Of a stretch of DNA of 50,551 nucleotides, positions 41,109-49,368 are shown in pieces. The notes under the pieces were generated by a model. That model was not told the DNA's origin, made no database searches, and saw nothing but the letters and a program-made list of their open reading frames with translations. The position numbers and the translations under genes are program-made. The stretch lies in the NCBI GenBank assembly GCA_016870275.1, contig VGBZ01000005.1:1-50551 (forward strand), written 5' to 3'. Origin of the DNA: Actinomycetota bacterium. GTDB lineage: Bacteria > Actinomycetota > Acidimicrobiia > Acidimicrobiales > Microtrichaceae. Positions within the stretch are counted from its first letter, which is position 1; each line of letters starts with the position of its first letter.

Positions 41109-42692
41109 TCAGCCGGCCCCGGCAGCGGGTGCGCGCGGTGCACGCACCGCCGCGAGCACGGCGGACCGGACTGCACGTTTGTCGACCTTGCCGGACGCGT
41201 TGGTCGGCAGCGTGTCGAACGTGACCACGTGGCGGGGCCGCTTGAACCCGGCGAGCCGTCCCTCGCTCCATGCGCGCAGCTCCGTCGGGGCGAGATCCGG
41301 ATCGGTGCCGTCGGTCCACACGACGGCAGCGCACACCGCCTCGCCCCAACGTTCGTCGGGCGTCCCGACCACGGCCACGGCCCGCACCAGCTTGTGGCCG
41401 GCGAGCACGTCCTCGACCTCCCGGGACGAGACGTTCTCGCCCCCGGTGATCACCAGGTCTTTGAGGCGGTCGACGATCCTCAGGACGCCGTCGTCGTCGA
41501 CGGTCCCCAGATCCCCGGTGCGGATCCACGCGGTGCCGTCCGGGTCGGTGTGGAGGACAGCGGCTGTCTCCTCGGGTTGGTTCCAGTAGCCGGCGCACAC
41601 CTGGGGTCCACTCACCAGGATCTCGCCCGCAGTGTCGGTAGGGAGCTCGTCGCCGGCCTCATCGGCGATCCGCACCCGGACGAGTGGTCCGGGTCGCCCG
41701 GCGGCGGCGAGCAGCTCGGGGGCGTCGTCCACGGCCTGACGGTGATCCTCTGGGCCCAGGAACACGGCATTCCCCGAGAGCTCGGTCATGCCGTAGCCCT
41801 GGGCGAGACCAACCCCGGGGAGCTCCGCCAGGGTCCGTCGGATCAGGTCCGGCGGCATGGCCGAGGCGCCGTAGGAGATCCGGCTCAGGCTGGAGAGGTC
41901 GGTCGCAGCCCGGTCCGGGTGATCGAGGAGCATGGCCACCATGGTCGGAGCGAGGGACACCTGGGTTACGCGCTCCCGTTCGATCGTCGCCAGCGCGTCG
42001 GCGGCGTCGAACCTGGCGGCCAGGACGACCGGCCGCCCCTGCTGGTGGGCGTGGACCACGTTGTACGCGGCGATGTGGAACAGCGGGAACGGGAACATGT
42101 AGACGTCGTCGGGGCCCATCGGGCGGGCCTCGGCCCCGTTGGCGACCGCCGCCAGCACGGAGCGGTGGGTGAGCAGGACCCCCTTGGGACGACCGGTCGT
42201 GCCGGAGGTGTGGATCAACCAGACGGGGTCGTCCTCGTGGGCGGGTGCGGGTTCGACCACCGGTCCGGCGAGCAGGTCATCGACGTGGCGCGCCCCGGGC
42301 GGCGGGTCGTCGAGCGACCACCACGACCGGACGCTGCCCAGATCGTCGGCGCGCTCGACCAGCCGTTCGACGTGCTCTGTGGTCCCCACCACCACGGTCG
42401 GGGCGGCGTCGGCGAGCACGTCGACCAGTTCGTCGGTTGTGTGTCGCGTGTTGCCCATGGCGAGCAGTGTCCCCGCCCGGGGCGCAGCGTAGAGGAGCGC
42501 AGCGAACTCGGGCCGGTTGTCGGCGACGACGGCCACCCGGTCGCCCGGGACGCTGTGCCGGGCGAGGCCGCTCCCCAGCGCGTCGACCAGTTCGGCGAAG
42601 CCGACGGCGTCCCAGCGCCGGTCACCGGCGACGAGCGACGGCGCCGAGGGCTCGGACGCTGCCGCCGCTCGAGGCACGTCGTGGAGGAGCAC
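41109..42692 (-). CDS. AMP-dependent acyl-CoA synthetase/ligase
   Basis: This 527-residue ANL-superfamily enzyme activates a carboxylic acid as acyl-AMP and then usually the CoA thioester. Visible motifs are A3 LIHTSGTTGRPKGVLLTH, A5 LAQGYGMTELSGNAVFLG, A7/A8 WIRTGDLGTVDDDGVLRIVDRLKDLV and A10 TNASGKVDKRAV with the catalytic Lys. The length is normal. The gene starts 14 nt after the stop of the carotenoid oxygenase gene on the same strand and has no promoter motif of its own, so the two probably form an operon. The acid substrate is unknown. Confidence 0.92.
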   Translation of the reverse strand: MLLHDVPRAAAASEPSAPSLVAGDRRWDAVGFAELVDALGSGLARHSVPGDRVAVVADNRPEFAALLYAAPRAGTLLAMGNTRHTTDELVDVLADAAPTVVVGTTEHVERLVERADDLGSVRSWWSLDDPPPGARHVDDLLAGPVVEPAPAHEDDPVWLIHTSGTTGRPKGVLLTHRSVLAAVANGAEARPMGPDDVYMFPFPLFHIAAYNVVHAHQQGRPVVLAARFDAADALATIERERVTQVSLAPTMVAMLLDHPDRAATDLSSLSRISYGASAMPPDLIRRTLAELPGVGLAQGYGMTELSGNAVFLGPEDHRQAVDDAPELLAAAGRPGPLVRVRIADEAGDELPTDTAGEILVSGPQVCAGYWNQPEETAAVLHTDPDGTAWIRTGDLGTVDDDGVLRIVDRLKDLVITGGENVSSREVEDVLAGHKLVRAVAVVGTPDERWGEAVCAAVVWTDGTDPDLAPTELRAWSEGRLAGFKRPRHVVTFDTLPTNASGKVDKRAVRSAVLAAVRAPRAPAAGAG

Positions 42693-42706
42693 CGATGTCG
42701 GGCCGG

Positions 42707-44140
42707 TCAGTCGAGCGTCGGGAGCCAGTTGCCGTGGAAACCGAACGGCACGCGTCGAGGCAGCCGCACTTCGGCGACGGGCCCAGCTGAGACGTCGCGG
42801 GCATCGAGCACGACGAAGGAACTGGTGCCCTCGGCCAGATCAGTGACGATGTTGATGAGCCATCCGTCATCCTCGGAGGAGCCGTCGGGGTCAGCGGCGA
42901 ACACTGCCTCGCCACACACCGAGGTGGGCCCGTAGACGTGCTCACTCGAGGTGCCCTTGTCCAGGTCGAACCAGATCACGCCGTCGAACTCGACGCCTTC
43001 CTGACCCCAGTGACGGGTGTGAGCGTGCGCGCCGTAACGGTGCGCAACACCGTTGTAGGAGTCGTTGATCCGAGGGAAGTCGCCGGTGCGGTCGTCGAGT
43101 TGTCGGTCGGTGACGGTGCCGGCAACCGGGTCGATCTCCCAGCGCCACAGGTACGGGCGAACGTGGTCCTCGGGCGGTGAATCGTCCCCGAACGCCGTCG
43201 GCATCGCCTCGGAACGGCATCCGGTGACGACGATCCGCCCGTCCTCGTCGTGGGCGTTGAGAAAGTGGAACACGTAGAACGGTTCGACGTCGATCCACAC
43301 GGTGTCGGTTCCTTCGCCGTCGCGTGGCATGACGCCGATGCGCGCACCGGTCTCTGGTTGCCAGCGGATGGCCGTGCCGCCGTTCATGAGCGACTCGCCG
43401 TCGAAGAGCGCCGGGAGGTCGAAGAACACCGCAGCCGACTCGGTGGTCACGAAGTCGTGCATCATCACCGAACGTCCGATGGAGATGTCGGTGGAGCGCA
43501 CCAACGCACCGGACCGATCGGCCACGTGGTACCGGAGGTACGGGGGGAACGGCGAGTAACCGAAGAACAACAACTCGCCGGTGGCCGCATCCCAACGAGG
43601 GTGGGCGGTCATGGCACCGTGCAGCGCCCCGTCGAAGTCGTACTCCCCGACGGTCGCCAACTCCGGCGTCACCTCGGTCGGGTGCGCTCCCTCCATGAGT
43701 GCCAGGTGCCGTCCGGCGTGACGGATGATGTTGGTGTTGGCAGTGTTCTTGTACATCCCCCCCGCCTCGATCGCCTCGGCGGACGGCATGGAGAACTCAT
43801 TCAGGCCGCCGTAGACGGAGTGCCCGACGGACTGTTCGTAGCGGAGACCTCTCGAGTCGATCCAGCGATTGCGGTACTCGACACCGCCCTCGCCGTCGAG
43901 GTAGATCCCGTGGAGCATGCCGTCGCCGTCGAAGACGTGATACCGCCCGGGCGGCGGGAAGAATGGGTTGGAGCCATTGCGCAGGTATGCGCCGCGCAGG
44001 CCAGCGGGAAGCTCTCCGGTGACCTCGAGGGCAACGTCGTGTCGTTCGTCGTGGACCGGCTCGTACTGGCCGAGGAGGTAGGGCGTGTCGACATCAGTGA
44101 ATGCTGCTGCGAGTTCGCTCGAGGACTCGGTGGTGGTCAC
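42707..44140 (-). CDS. Carotenoid cleavage oxygenase (RPE65/CCD family)
   Basis: This non-haem iron dioxygenase is predicted to cleave double bonds of carotenoids or related stilbenes. The 477-residue beta-propeller protein shows the family opening GAYLRNGSNPFFPPPGRYHVFDGDGMLHG. The four iron-binding His lie in MTAHPRWD, MMHDFVTTE, FHFLNAHDEDG and the C-terminal VPFGFHGNWLP. There is no signal peptide. The GTG at 44140 has AAGGAG 6 nt upstream, so translation uses a ribosome-binding site. Flanking same-strand genes encode a CrtC/AttH-like protein (upstream) and an acyl ligase (downstream), suggesting a small terpenoid or apocarotenoid pathway. Confidence 0.92.
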   Translation of the reverse strand: MTTTESSSELAAAFTDVDTPYLLGQYEPVHDERHDVALEVTGELPAGLRGAYLRNGSNPFFPPPGRYHVFDGDGMLHGIYLDGEGGVEYRNRWIDSRGLRYEQSVGHSVYGGLNEFSMPSAEAIEAGGMYKNTANTNIIRHAGRHLALMEGAHPTEVTPELATVGEYDFDGALHGAMTAHPRWDAATGELLFFGYSPFPPYLRYHVADRSGALVRSTDISIGRSVMMHDFVTTESAAVFFDLPALFDGESLMNGGTAIRWQPETGARIGVMPRDGEGTDTVWIDVEPFYVFHFLNAHDEDGRIVVTGCRSEAMPTAFGDDSPPEDHVRPYLWRWEIDPVAGTVTDRQLDDRTGDFPRINDSYNGVAHRYGAHAHTRHWGQEGVEFDGVIWFDLDKGTSSEHVYGPTSVCGEAVFAADPDGSSEDDGWLINIVTDLAEGTSSFVVLDARDVSAGPVAEVRLPRRVPFGFHGNWLPTLD

Positions 44141-44246
44141 GGCACGCTCCTTCTCGGTTCACCGGGATCGACCGGGTCCGAATCGCAGGACACCGCAGTT
44201 GTTGCGCCGACCCTGACGCCAGCATAGATCCTTTGGCGAACAGTGT

Positions 44247-45287
44247 TCACTCGGCGCGGCCGACGGGTTCGCCGTCGATGATCTGATCGAGGTACTCCGA
44301 CAACCCGTAACCGGTCGTGGCGCTCGGGTCAGAGCTGTCGTGTCCGGGTTCGGATGCGCTGAGCGGCCGGTCGAGCGTCCAGACGGTGAGCCCCTCGGAG
44401 ATGCGGGTCACGCGGCCGTCGCGTCGGTTGCGGAGCGGGATCAGGTTCCGGACCTCGCCGGTGAGCTCTCGGCGAAGTGGTCCGTCGGGTCCACGGACGT
44501 CGAATCGGGCCGTGATCTGCTGGTGGTAGAGGTCCTCGCCGATCCACTCGGTCGAGATCTCGACATGGTCGACCGGGCGCAGTCCGGTGCCGTCCCAGAC
44601 GAACCCGCCCCGGGTGCCGGGCCCGTCGGCGCGGGCGATTCGGCTGAGCATCATGCCGGTGCCGTCGCCCATGTTGACCGTGAGCCAGCGGTAGTACCAA
44701 GGGGCCTGCCACGTGCGCGGCCCCCAGGAATGATCACGCAGGCCCCGTCCGTCGACGCTCCACTCCTCCTCGCCGACGCGCACCGTGCCCCGTGCCTGCA
44801 CGAGCTGTTCGTAGTGGCCGCGGGCGAACTCCTCGCCGGGTCGTTCGTGGGATTCCTCGGGCTCGCCGCCGAAGGGGGTGGACGCACCCGAGTAGGTGAG
44901 GTCCACCGACGCTGTCTCCCACGGGTTGGACGTGAACGCTGCTCGCGGGTCGGCCATGTCGAGCGGCTCGTCGAGAATGACGAGCTTCCCGTCGTAACGG
45001 ACCCGCAGTTCCTCGAACGGTGTGATCACCTCGAAGCTCGCCCCGCCTGCAGCGAACCGCTCGTTGCTGTCGATCTCGGGTCGGTGGAACGTGAACGCCA
45101 CCCGGCCGTCAGGCAGGTACAGACACACCGTCATTTCTGCGTGGCCCTCGTTGGGGCGGTTTCCGATCCGTACGAACCCGCCGAGTTGTTCGCTCGGGTC
45201 GAAGAAGTTGAAGTACATGGACTCGTTGAACGTGGGCTCGGGGCCCGGGTGCATGTACTCGTCGGCGGGTTCGAGCCGTACCTTCAC
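44247..45287 (-). CDS. CrtC/AttH-like lipocalin-fold protein (DUF7064/7065-type)
   Basis: This 346-residue protein has two beta-barrel halves. The diagnostic block is RGLRDHSWGPRTWQAPWYYRW, shared with CrtC/AttH-type and DUF7064 proteins, preceded by FNFFDPSEQLGGFVRIGNRPNEG. CrtC-type members hydrate carotenoids, but this shorter group is uncharacterised. The frame is open to 45560, but the GTG at 45287 has GGGGG 5 nt upstream and begins the conserved part (VKVRLEPADEYMHP). The 106-nt gap to the carotenoid oxygenase gene on the same strand holds only that gene's ribosome-binding site. The function is inferred from fold and neighbour. Confidence 0.65.
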   Translation of the reverse strand: MKVRLEPADEYMHPGPEPTFNESMYFNFFDPSEQLGGFVRIGNRPNEGHAEMTVCLYLPDGRVAFTFHRPEIDSNERFAAGGASFEVITPFEELRVRYDGKLVILDEPLDMADPRAAFTSNPWETASVDLTYSGASTPFGGEPEESHERPGEEFARGHYEQLVQARGTVRVGEEEWSVDGRGLRDHSWGPRTWQAPWYYRWLTVNMGDGTGMMLSRIARADGPGTRGGFVWDGTGLRPVDHVEISTEWIGEDLYHQQITARFDVRGPDGPLRRELTGEVRNLIPLRNRRDGRVTRISEGLTVWTLDRPLSASEPGHDSSDPSATTGYGLSEYLDQIIDGEPVGRAE

Positions 45288-45322
45288 GTGGTCCCCCTGT
45301 GCTGCTGATCTCCTGGCGCAGC

Positions 45323-46552
45323 CTAGGGCTGATCGGTCGTGTCGGGTCTCGCTGAGTGATCTCCAACAGTGTGACGATCGCCGACGTCGAGTGCGGCGCG
45401 GAGGTGGTCGGTGAGGTCGTCGACGCTGGTGTGGGCGTTGAGGCCACTCGGATTCGGCGCCACGTACACCGGCGTTCCACCGAGCTGCTGGGTCTGTTCC
45501 CCGAGCTGCGCCCGACGGTCGCCTGTGGCGTGGCGCCACCCGGTGATTCCGAGCACGCACACCACTCCCGGCTGAAGCCAGCCGCAGAGCCGCTCGAGAC
45601 GTCCGAGACCAGCAGCGAACTCGGCCGGTTCGAGTTCGTCAGCTCGGGGCGTTGCCCGCTTCACGAGGTCACTCATCCCGATGCGTCCGTGGCGGAGGAG
45701 GTCGGTCGGGTCCCGGTCGACTCGGGCCAGTCCGCTCGCCAACAGCGCCGGCCACGCCCGGTTGCCGGGCCGGGCGAAGCCCACGCCGGCATCTGCGGCG
45801 AACAGCGACGGGTTGAGGCCGACCAGCAGGAGACGCATGGCCGGTCCCACGGTGTCGGCGAGGGTTCGCTCTCGGCGCAGCACGAGACGGTGGAACGTCA
45901 CGCCGTCTGATTCGGGGCGGACACTCGACTCGACGATGGAGAAGCCCGACCCGGCGATGACCGTTGCGAGGAGATCGGACTCCCAGTGCGAGAACGATCG
46001 TCCACTGAAGTCGTCCCGGGCCCATTCGGCGTGCTCGGTCGCCACGGCAGCGCTGGCGTCATCGGCTCCGAACACACTCAGGTGCACCCCGCCTCCAACG
46101 GCGACACTCCGGTGCAGATCCCACAGCGCCAATGGCACGAGTCGGCGGTCGAGGTGCACGTAGCTCTTGTTGACCCAGGCGGCGCGCAGCGAGTGTCGGG
46201 CGAAGGGCAGCGCCCGCAGATCGAGCTGAACCCGGGGTGCGTGCGGTGCGTACTGGGGAACGAGGTCCAGCATCGCTCGCGCTGCATCCGCAGCGACCGT
46301 TCCGGCAGGAAGCGACGGTAGGTGCCAGCCGGGTCCGCAACCCAGATCGACCACGGCGCCCGGCGGGGATGACTCGTCGGTGAGGAGTTCACTGAACGTC
46401 GTGGCGTCGTCGGTGTTCGGCCGTCGCCGCTCCTCCCACTCTGCGCCGCGCTGTTCGTAGACGTCGATCGTGCGCCGGTGCGGATCAGGCACCGGCTCAG
46501 GCACCGACTCAGGCACCGGCTCAGGCACCGGCTCAGGCACCGACTCAGGCAC
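45323..46552 (-). CDS. Fusion of SAM-dependent methyltransferase and Mug-type DNA glycosylase
   Basis: Two enzymes are fused in 409 residues. Residues about 25-230 are a class I methyltransferase with the SAM motif VVDLGCGPG (68-75) and a C-terminal EGF-like beta strand region. Residues about 238-400 match the G:U/T mismatch-specific glycosylase Mug: LLLVGLNPSL (245-250; Mug GINPGL), FARPGNRAWPALLASGL, the GIGMSDLVKR-like IGMSDLVKRAT and the DNA-intercalation loop NPSGLN (367-372). The N terminus is built from six 12-bp repeats (VPEP/VPES), each with a GTG, so the true start is ambiguous between 46552 and 46492. The first GTG overlaps the upstream LLM stop by 8 nt. Domain calls are firm; the substrate of the methyltransferase is unknown. 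Confidence 0.82.
   Translation of the reverse strand: MPESVPEPVPEPVPESVPEPVPDPHRRTIDVYEQRGAEWEERRRPNTDDATTFSELLTDESSPPGAVVDLGCGPGWHLPSLPAGTVAADAARAMLDLVPQYAPHAPRVQLDLRALPFARHSLRAAWVNKSYVHLDRRLVPLALWDLHRSVAVGGGVHLSVFGADDASAAVATEHAEWARDDFSGRSFSHWESDLLATVIAGSGFSIVESSVRPESDGVTFHRLVLRRERTLADTVGPAMRLLLVGLNPSLFAADAGVGFARPGNRAWPALLASGLARVDRDPTDLLRHGRIGMSDLVKRATPRADELEPAEFAAGLGRLERLCGWLQPGVVCVLGITGWRHATGDRRAQLGEQTQQLGGTPVYVAPNPSGLNAHTSVDDLTDHLRAALDVGDRHTVGDHSARPDTTDQP
46481..46552. repeat. Six tandem 12-bp repeats at the start of the methyltransferase-Mug gene
   Basis: On the minus strand six units of GTGCCTGAGCCG and close variants (GTGCCTGAGTCG, last unit GTGCCTGATCCG) run from 46552 to 46481. Each is four codons long and begins with a possible GTG start. 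The stop of the upstream LLM gene is formed in the first unit. Copy number changes would keep frame. Confidence 0.92.
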
Positions 46553-47585
46553 CGGCGACGGCGTCGATCGTGTCGTCGATCGTGCGGCGACGGTCCTCCC
46601 CCCACGGCAGCGGCATGATCACCGGCACGTCCACTCCGGCGGAGCGGTACTCGCCAACGGTGGCGCGAATGTGCGCAGCATCACCACAGACGTCGATCTG
46701 GTCGCACATCTGATCCGACATCGCCGCAACCGCCGCATCTCGGTCGCCGGCTTCACGCGCCGCCCGGAGCGCTTCGATCTCCTCGGCGTAGCCCGCCCGG
46801 GCGAAGGCCGTGGCGTAGGCGGGGACGACGGCGTAGGAGAAGAGGTCCCGTCGGGCTGCGGGCCGGGCTGCGAGCGGATCACAGACGCCGACGTGCACGT
46901 ATGCGAACACGGTGCAGCTTCCGGCGGGACGTCCGGCCGCCGATTCGCCGGCTCGGACCTGCTCCACGCACCACGGCACGGCACTGGCCGGGAGGTAGTT
47001 CAACAACACGCCGTCGGCGGCCTCGCCGGCGAGTCGGAGCATCCGCTCGTTGAGGGCGCCGAGCACGAGTTCGGGTCGCCGTTCACCGAGCCGGACCCCG
47101 AGGCGGAACCCGCTGATCGGGTGGTCGCCGTCGATCTGGTCGCCGTCGGTCTGGTCGACCCGCTCCCCGGTCAGGCACGCACGGGTGAGTCCCAGATACG
47201 AGCGCATCCGGGCGACCGGGCGGTCGCCGTACTCGGCGCCGTGCCACCGGCCGACGACCACAGGCGAGGAGATTCCGACCCCGAGGAGGATCCGTCGATC
47301 CGGGTGGGCCTCCTGCAGCGTGGCGGCTCCCATGGCGGCGAGCGGCGGGGTCCGGAGTTGCACTGCGAGCACTCCGGTGCCCAGGTCGAGCCCGTCGACG
47401 TGCGCTCCGATGTGAGCGAGCGTGGCGAAGGCCTCCGGTCCGGTGGTCTCGGCGGTCCAGAAGGACCCGTAGCCGGCGTCCGCGGCCCGTTGGGCCGCTT
47501 CGCACGCGGCGCGCAGGCCGAGGCTCTGGAAGCTGGCGAACGTGATGCCGGGCCGTTGTTGCTCTCCCGGACTGCTGCGATTCAT
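46545..47585 (-). CDS. LLM-class (F420-dependent type) oxidoreductase
   Basis: This 346-residue luciferase-like protein is related to the one at 37165-38157. Landmarks are GYGSFWTAETTGPEAFATLAHI, LDLGTGVLAVQLRTPPLAAM, RILLGVGISSPVVVGRWHGAEY and ELVLGALNERMLRLAG. A short insert around residues 143-155 (DQTDGDQIDGDH) comes from a small internal nucleotide repeat. The ATG at 47585 is 6 nt after TAGCGT. It runs directly into the methyltransferase-Mug gene with an 8-nt overlap, so these two are co-translated, although no biochemical link is obvious. Confidence 0.9.
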   Translation of the reverse strand: MNRSSPGEQQRPGITFASFQSLGLRAACEAAQRAADAGYGSFWTAETTGPEAFATLAHIGAHVDGLDLGTGVLAVQLRTPPLAAMGAATLQEAHPDRRILLGVGISSPVVVGRWHGAEYGDRPVARMRSYLGLTRACLTGERVDQTDGDQIDGDHPISGFRLGVRLGERRPELVLGALNERMLRLAGEAADGVLLNYLPASAVPWCVEQVRAGESAAGRPAGSCTVFAYVHVGVCDPLAARPAARRDLFSYAVVPAYATAFARAGYAEEIEALRAAREAGDRDAAVAAMSDQMCDQIDVCGDAAHIRATVGEYRSAGVDVPVIMPLPWGEDRRRTIDDTIDAVAGA

Positions 47586-47591
47586 CGACCC

Positions 47592-47597
47592 ACGCTA
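47592..47597 (-). promoter_or_regulatory. Leaderless-type -10 hexamer for the LLM/methyltransferase-Mug operon
   Basis: TAGCGT (minus strand) ends 6 nt before the ATG at 47585. Confidence 0.5.
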
Positions 47598-47675
47598 GGC
47601 GAGGACCCAAACTGACGTGGAGGTGTCACACCGCAGCGGTATTCTGTGAGAACGAACTCGAGCCGAGGAGGGCCC

Positions 47676-47900
47676 GTGACCGAAGTGACCGACCTGCCCG
47701 ACAGCAGCGAACTCGAGAACCTCATCGGCGCCACCGCTCTCGCCGGGGTCGATTCGGTGCGTGAAGCCATCCAAATCATCGAGGGCGGTCTGCAGGGTGT
47801 TCTCGATCGGGAACTCGTCTCGACGTCCGAAGTCGCCGATCTACTCCTCGACCTCCGTTCGATCCTCGCCCGGGCCGAGAGCCAGCTCGTCGCTGGCTGA
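47676..47900 (+). CDS. Small acidic helical protein of unknown function
   Basis: I do not recognise this 74-residue protein. It is acidic and probably helical (LIGATALAGVDSVREAIQII, then VADLLLDLRSILARAE). The GTG at 47676 has GAGGAGG at 47665-47671, one of the best ribosome-binding sites in the window, and a possible -10 TATTCT at 47640-47645. Its last 60 bp overlap the 3' end of the convergent WS/DGAT gene. Good initiation signals and low Pro/Arg content argue that it is real. Confidence 0.6.
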   Translation: MTEVTDLPDSSELENLIGATALAGVDSVREAIQIIEGGLQGVLDRELVSTSEVADLLLDLRSILARAESQLVAG

Positions 47901-49316
47901 GCGGTCCGGTATCCGAGCGACGGCACCCAAGATCTCTTCGTAGGCACGGTTCACCTCAGCGAGCAGCATCTCGGGTCGTTCGACTGCTGCGGTGTCCACG
48001 ACCAGCCCCATGCACAACTGGCCGTTGTAGCTCATCGTCGTCAGGTTGAACGCAGTGCCTGCGAGTGGCCCAATCGGGTAGTTGCCCTCGATCAAGGATC
48101 CAGCAACGAACAGGTCGAACGGCGCAGCCTTCACGTTCGAACAGACGAAGTCGACCGCCCCGGCGATCTGCTGACCCGCTCGGACCACCACGACAGAGGG
48201 CAGGAGCGCCAACCACGACGATGCAGTGTCGACGGAGTCGAGGGCTCGTTCCCCCTTGACGTCGGAGAGGATCTCGTGCACCGCTCGGACCCGATCGATC
48301 GGGTCCATTTCGCCGGTGGGCACGAGCGACTGACTCGGCGAGAAGGCGTTGCCCCCCGCTGAACGATCGTGGCGGGTACTGATCGGGATCGACACGCGCA
48401 GGGCGTCGATCGGGGCGCCGACGAGACGGTGGTACTCACCGGCCGCCGCTGCGGCGCCCGCCACGAAGACGTCGTTGACGGTGGCCCCGATGGCGTGGGC
48501 GGCGTCGATCACCTCGGCGAGCGAGACCTGTGTCGTGTCGAACCATCGGTCGAGCGAGCGTTCTCGCCAGATGGGGGAGTGACGGGGATCCATGACCACC
48601 TGCCGGATGGCGGAGTTGACCGTCGCAGCGGCCCGGCTGGTGCTGTCCCCGAGGGTGCTCGGGTGCGCCACCGCACCACCGACTCCGGCGAGGACGCCGG
48701 CGATCAGGTCCACCGGCTGCCGCAGCGCCGCCGCAGCGGTGGAACCCAGCCGGGAGAACGAACTCGGGGTGTCATCGGTCTGGGTGGGCACATCGGCACT
48801 GACGGAGGTGGGTTCGCCCGGGCGTTCCGACGGAGGTGGATCCCGTTCGAGGTCGAGGAACTCCACCGAGAGGCGTATACCGCCCTCGCCGTCGGTGATC
48901 GTGTGATGCAGCCGTTGCAACATGGCGGCGCGACCGTCAGCGAGTCCCTCGATGATGATGAACTCCCACAGCGGCCGTGACCGGTCGAGTGGCTGACGGG
49001 ACAAGGTGGCGACCAGCGTGGTGAGTTCGCTGTGGCCGGCATTCCCGCCGAGGTCGATCCATCGAAGGTGCCGGTCGACGTCGAAATCGGGATCCTCGTG
49101 CCACTCCGGCGGGCTGAAGCGACCGTTGGGGGTTCGGACCCGTTGTCGAAGACGAGGAACCCGGCCGCAGGTCCGGATGAGTCGGGCCCGGAGAAGGTCC
49201 CGATCCGGCGGGCGGTCGAGCGTGGTGAGGTTGGCGAACATCGAACTCAGGTTGGGGTCCCGTTCGAGTTCCCACATCACGGCCTCGAACGGGGTCATCT
49301 GGTTCTCACCCGCCAC
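47841..49316 (-). CDS. Wax ester synthase/diacylglycerol acyltransferase (WS/DGAT)
   Basis: This enzyme transfers a fatty acyl group from acyl-CoA to an alcohol or diacylglycerol, making wax esters or triacylglycerol at the membrane. The 491-residue protein carries the catalytic motif HHTITDG (residues 137-143, HHxxxDG), PLDRSRPLWEF and the C-terminal SNVKAAPFDLFVAG and YNGQLCMGLVVD blocks of the family. The N-terminal MTPFEAVMWELE replaces the usual MS(P/A)xDxxFL start. The GTG at 49316 is 6 nt after TAGCGT, and a GAGGG lies just upstream. Triacylglycerol storage fits an actinobacterium. The 3' end overlaps the small convergent gene by 60 bp. Confidence 0.92.
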   Translation of the reverse strand: MAGENQMTPFEAVMWELERDPNLSSMFANLTTLDRPPDRDLLRARLIRTCGRVPRLRQRVRTPNGRFSPPEWHEDPDFDVDRHLRWIDLGGNAGHSELTTLVATLSRQPLDRSRPLWEFIIIEGLADGRAAMLQRLHHTITDGEGGIRLSVEFLDLERDPPPSERPGEPTSVSADVPTQTDDTPSSFSRLGSTAAAALRQPVDLIAGVLAGVGGAVAHPSTLGDSTSRAAATVNSAIRQVVMDPRHSPIWRERSLDRWFDTTQVSLAEVIDAAHAIGATVNDVFVAGAAAAAGEYHRLVGAPIDALRVSIPISTRHDRSAGGNAFSPSQSLVPTGEMDPIDRVRAVHEILSDVKGERALDSVDTASSWLALLPSVVVVRAGQQIAGAVDFVCSNVKAAPFDLFVAGSLIEGNYPIGPLAGTAFNLTTMSYNGQLCMGLVVDTAAVERPEMLLAEVNRAYEEILGAVARIPDRSASDELALGPGEDRTEVEE

Positions 49317-49322
49317 GCCCTC

Positions 49323-49328
49323 ACGCTA
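49323..49328 (-). promoter_or_regulatory. Leaderless-type -10 hexamer for WS/DGAT
   Basis: TAGCGT (minus strand) ends 6 nt before the GTG at 49316. Confidence 0.5.
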
Positions 49329-49368
49329 CCGGGATCGACGGGTCGAGTGCCTCAGGACTGCCCGGTGG

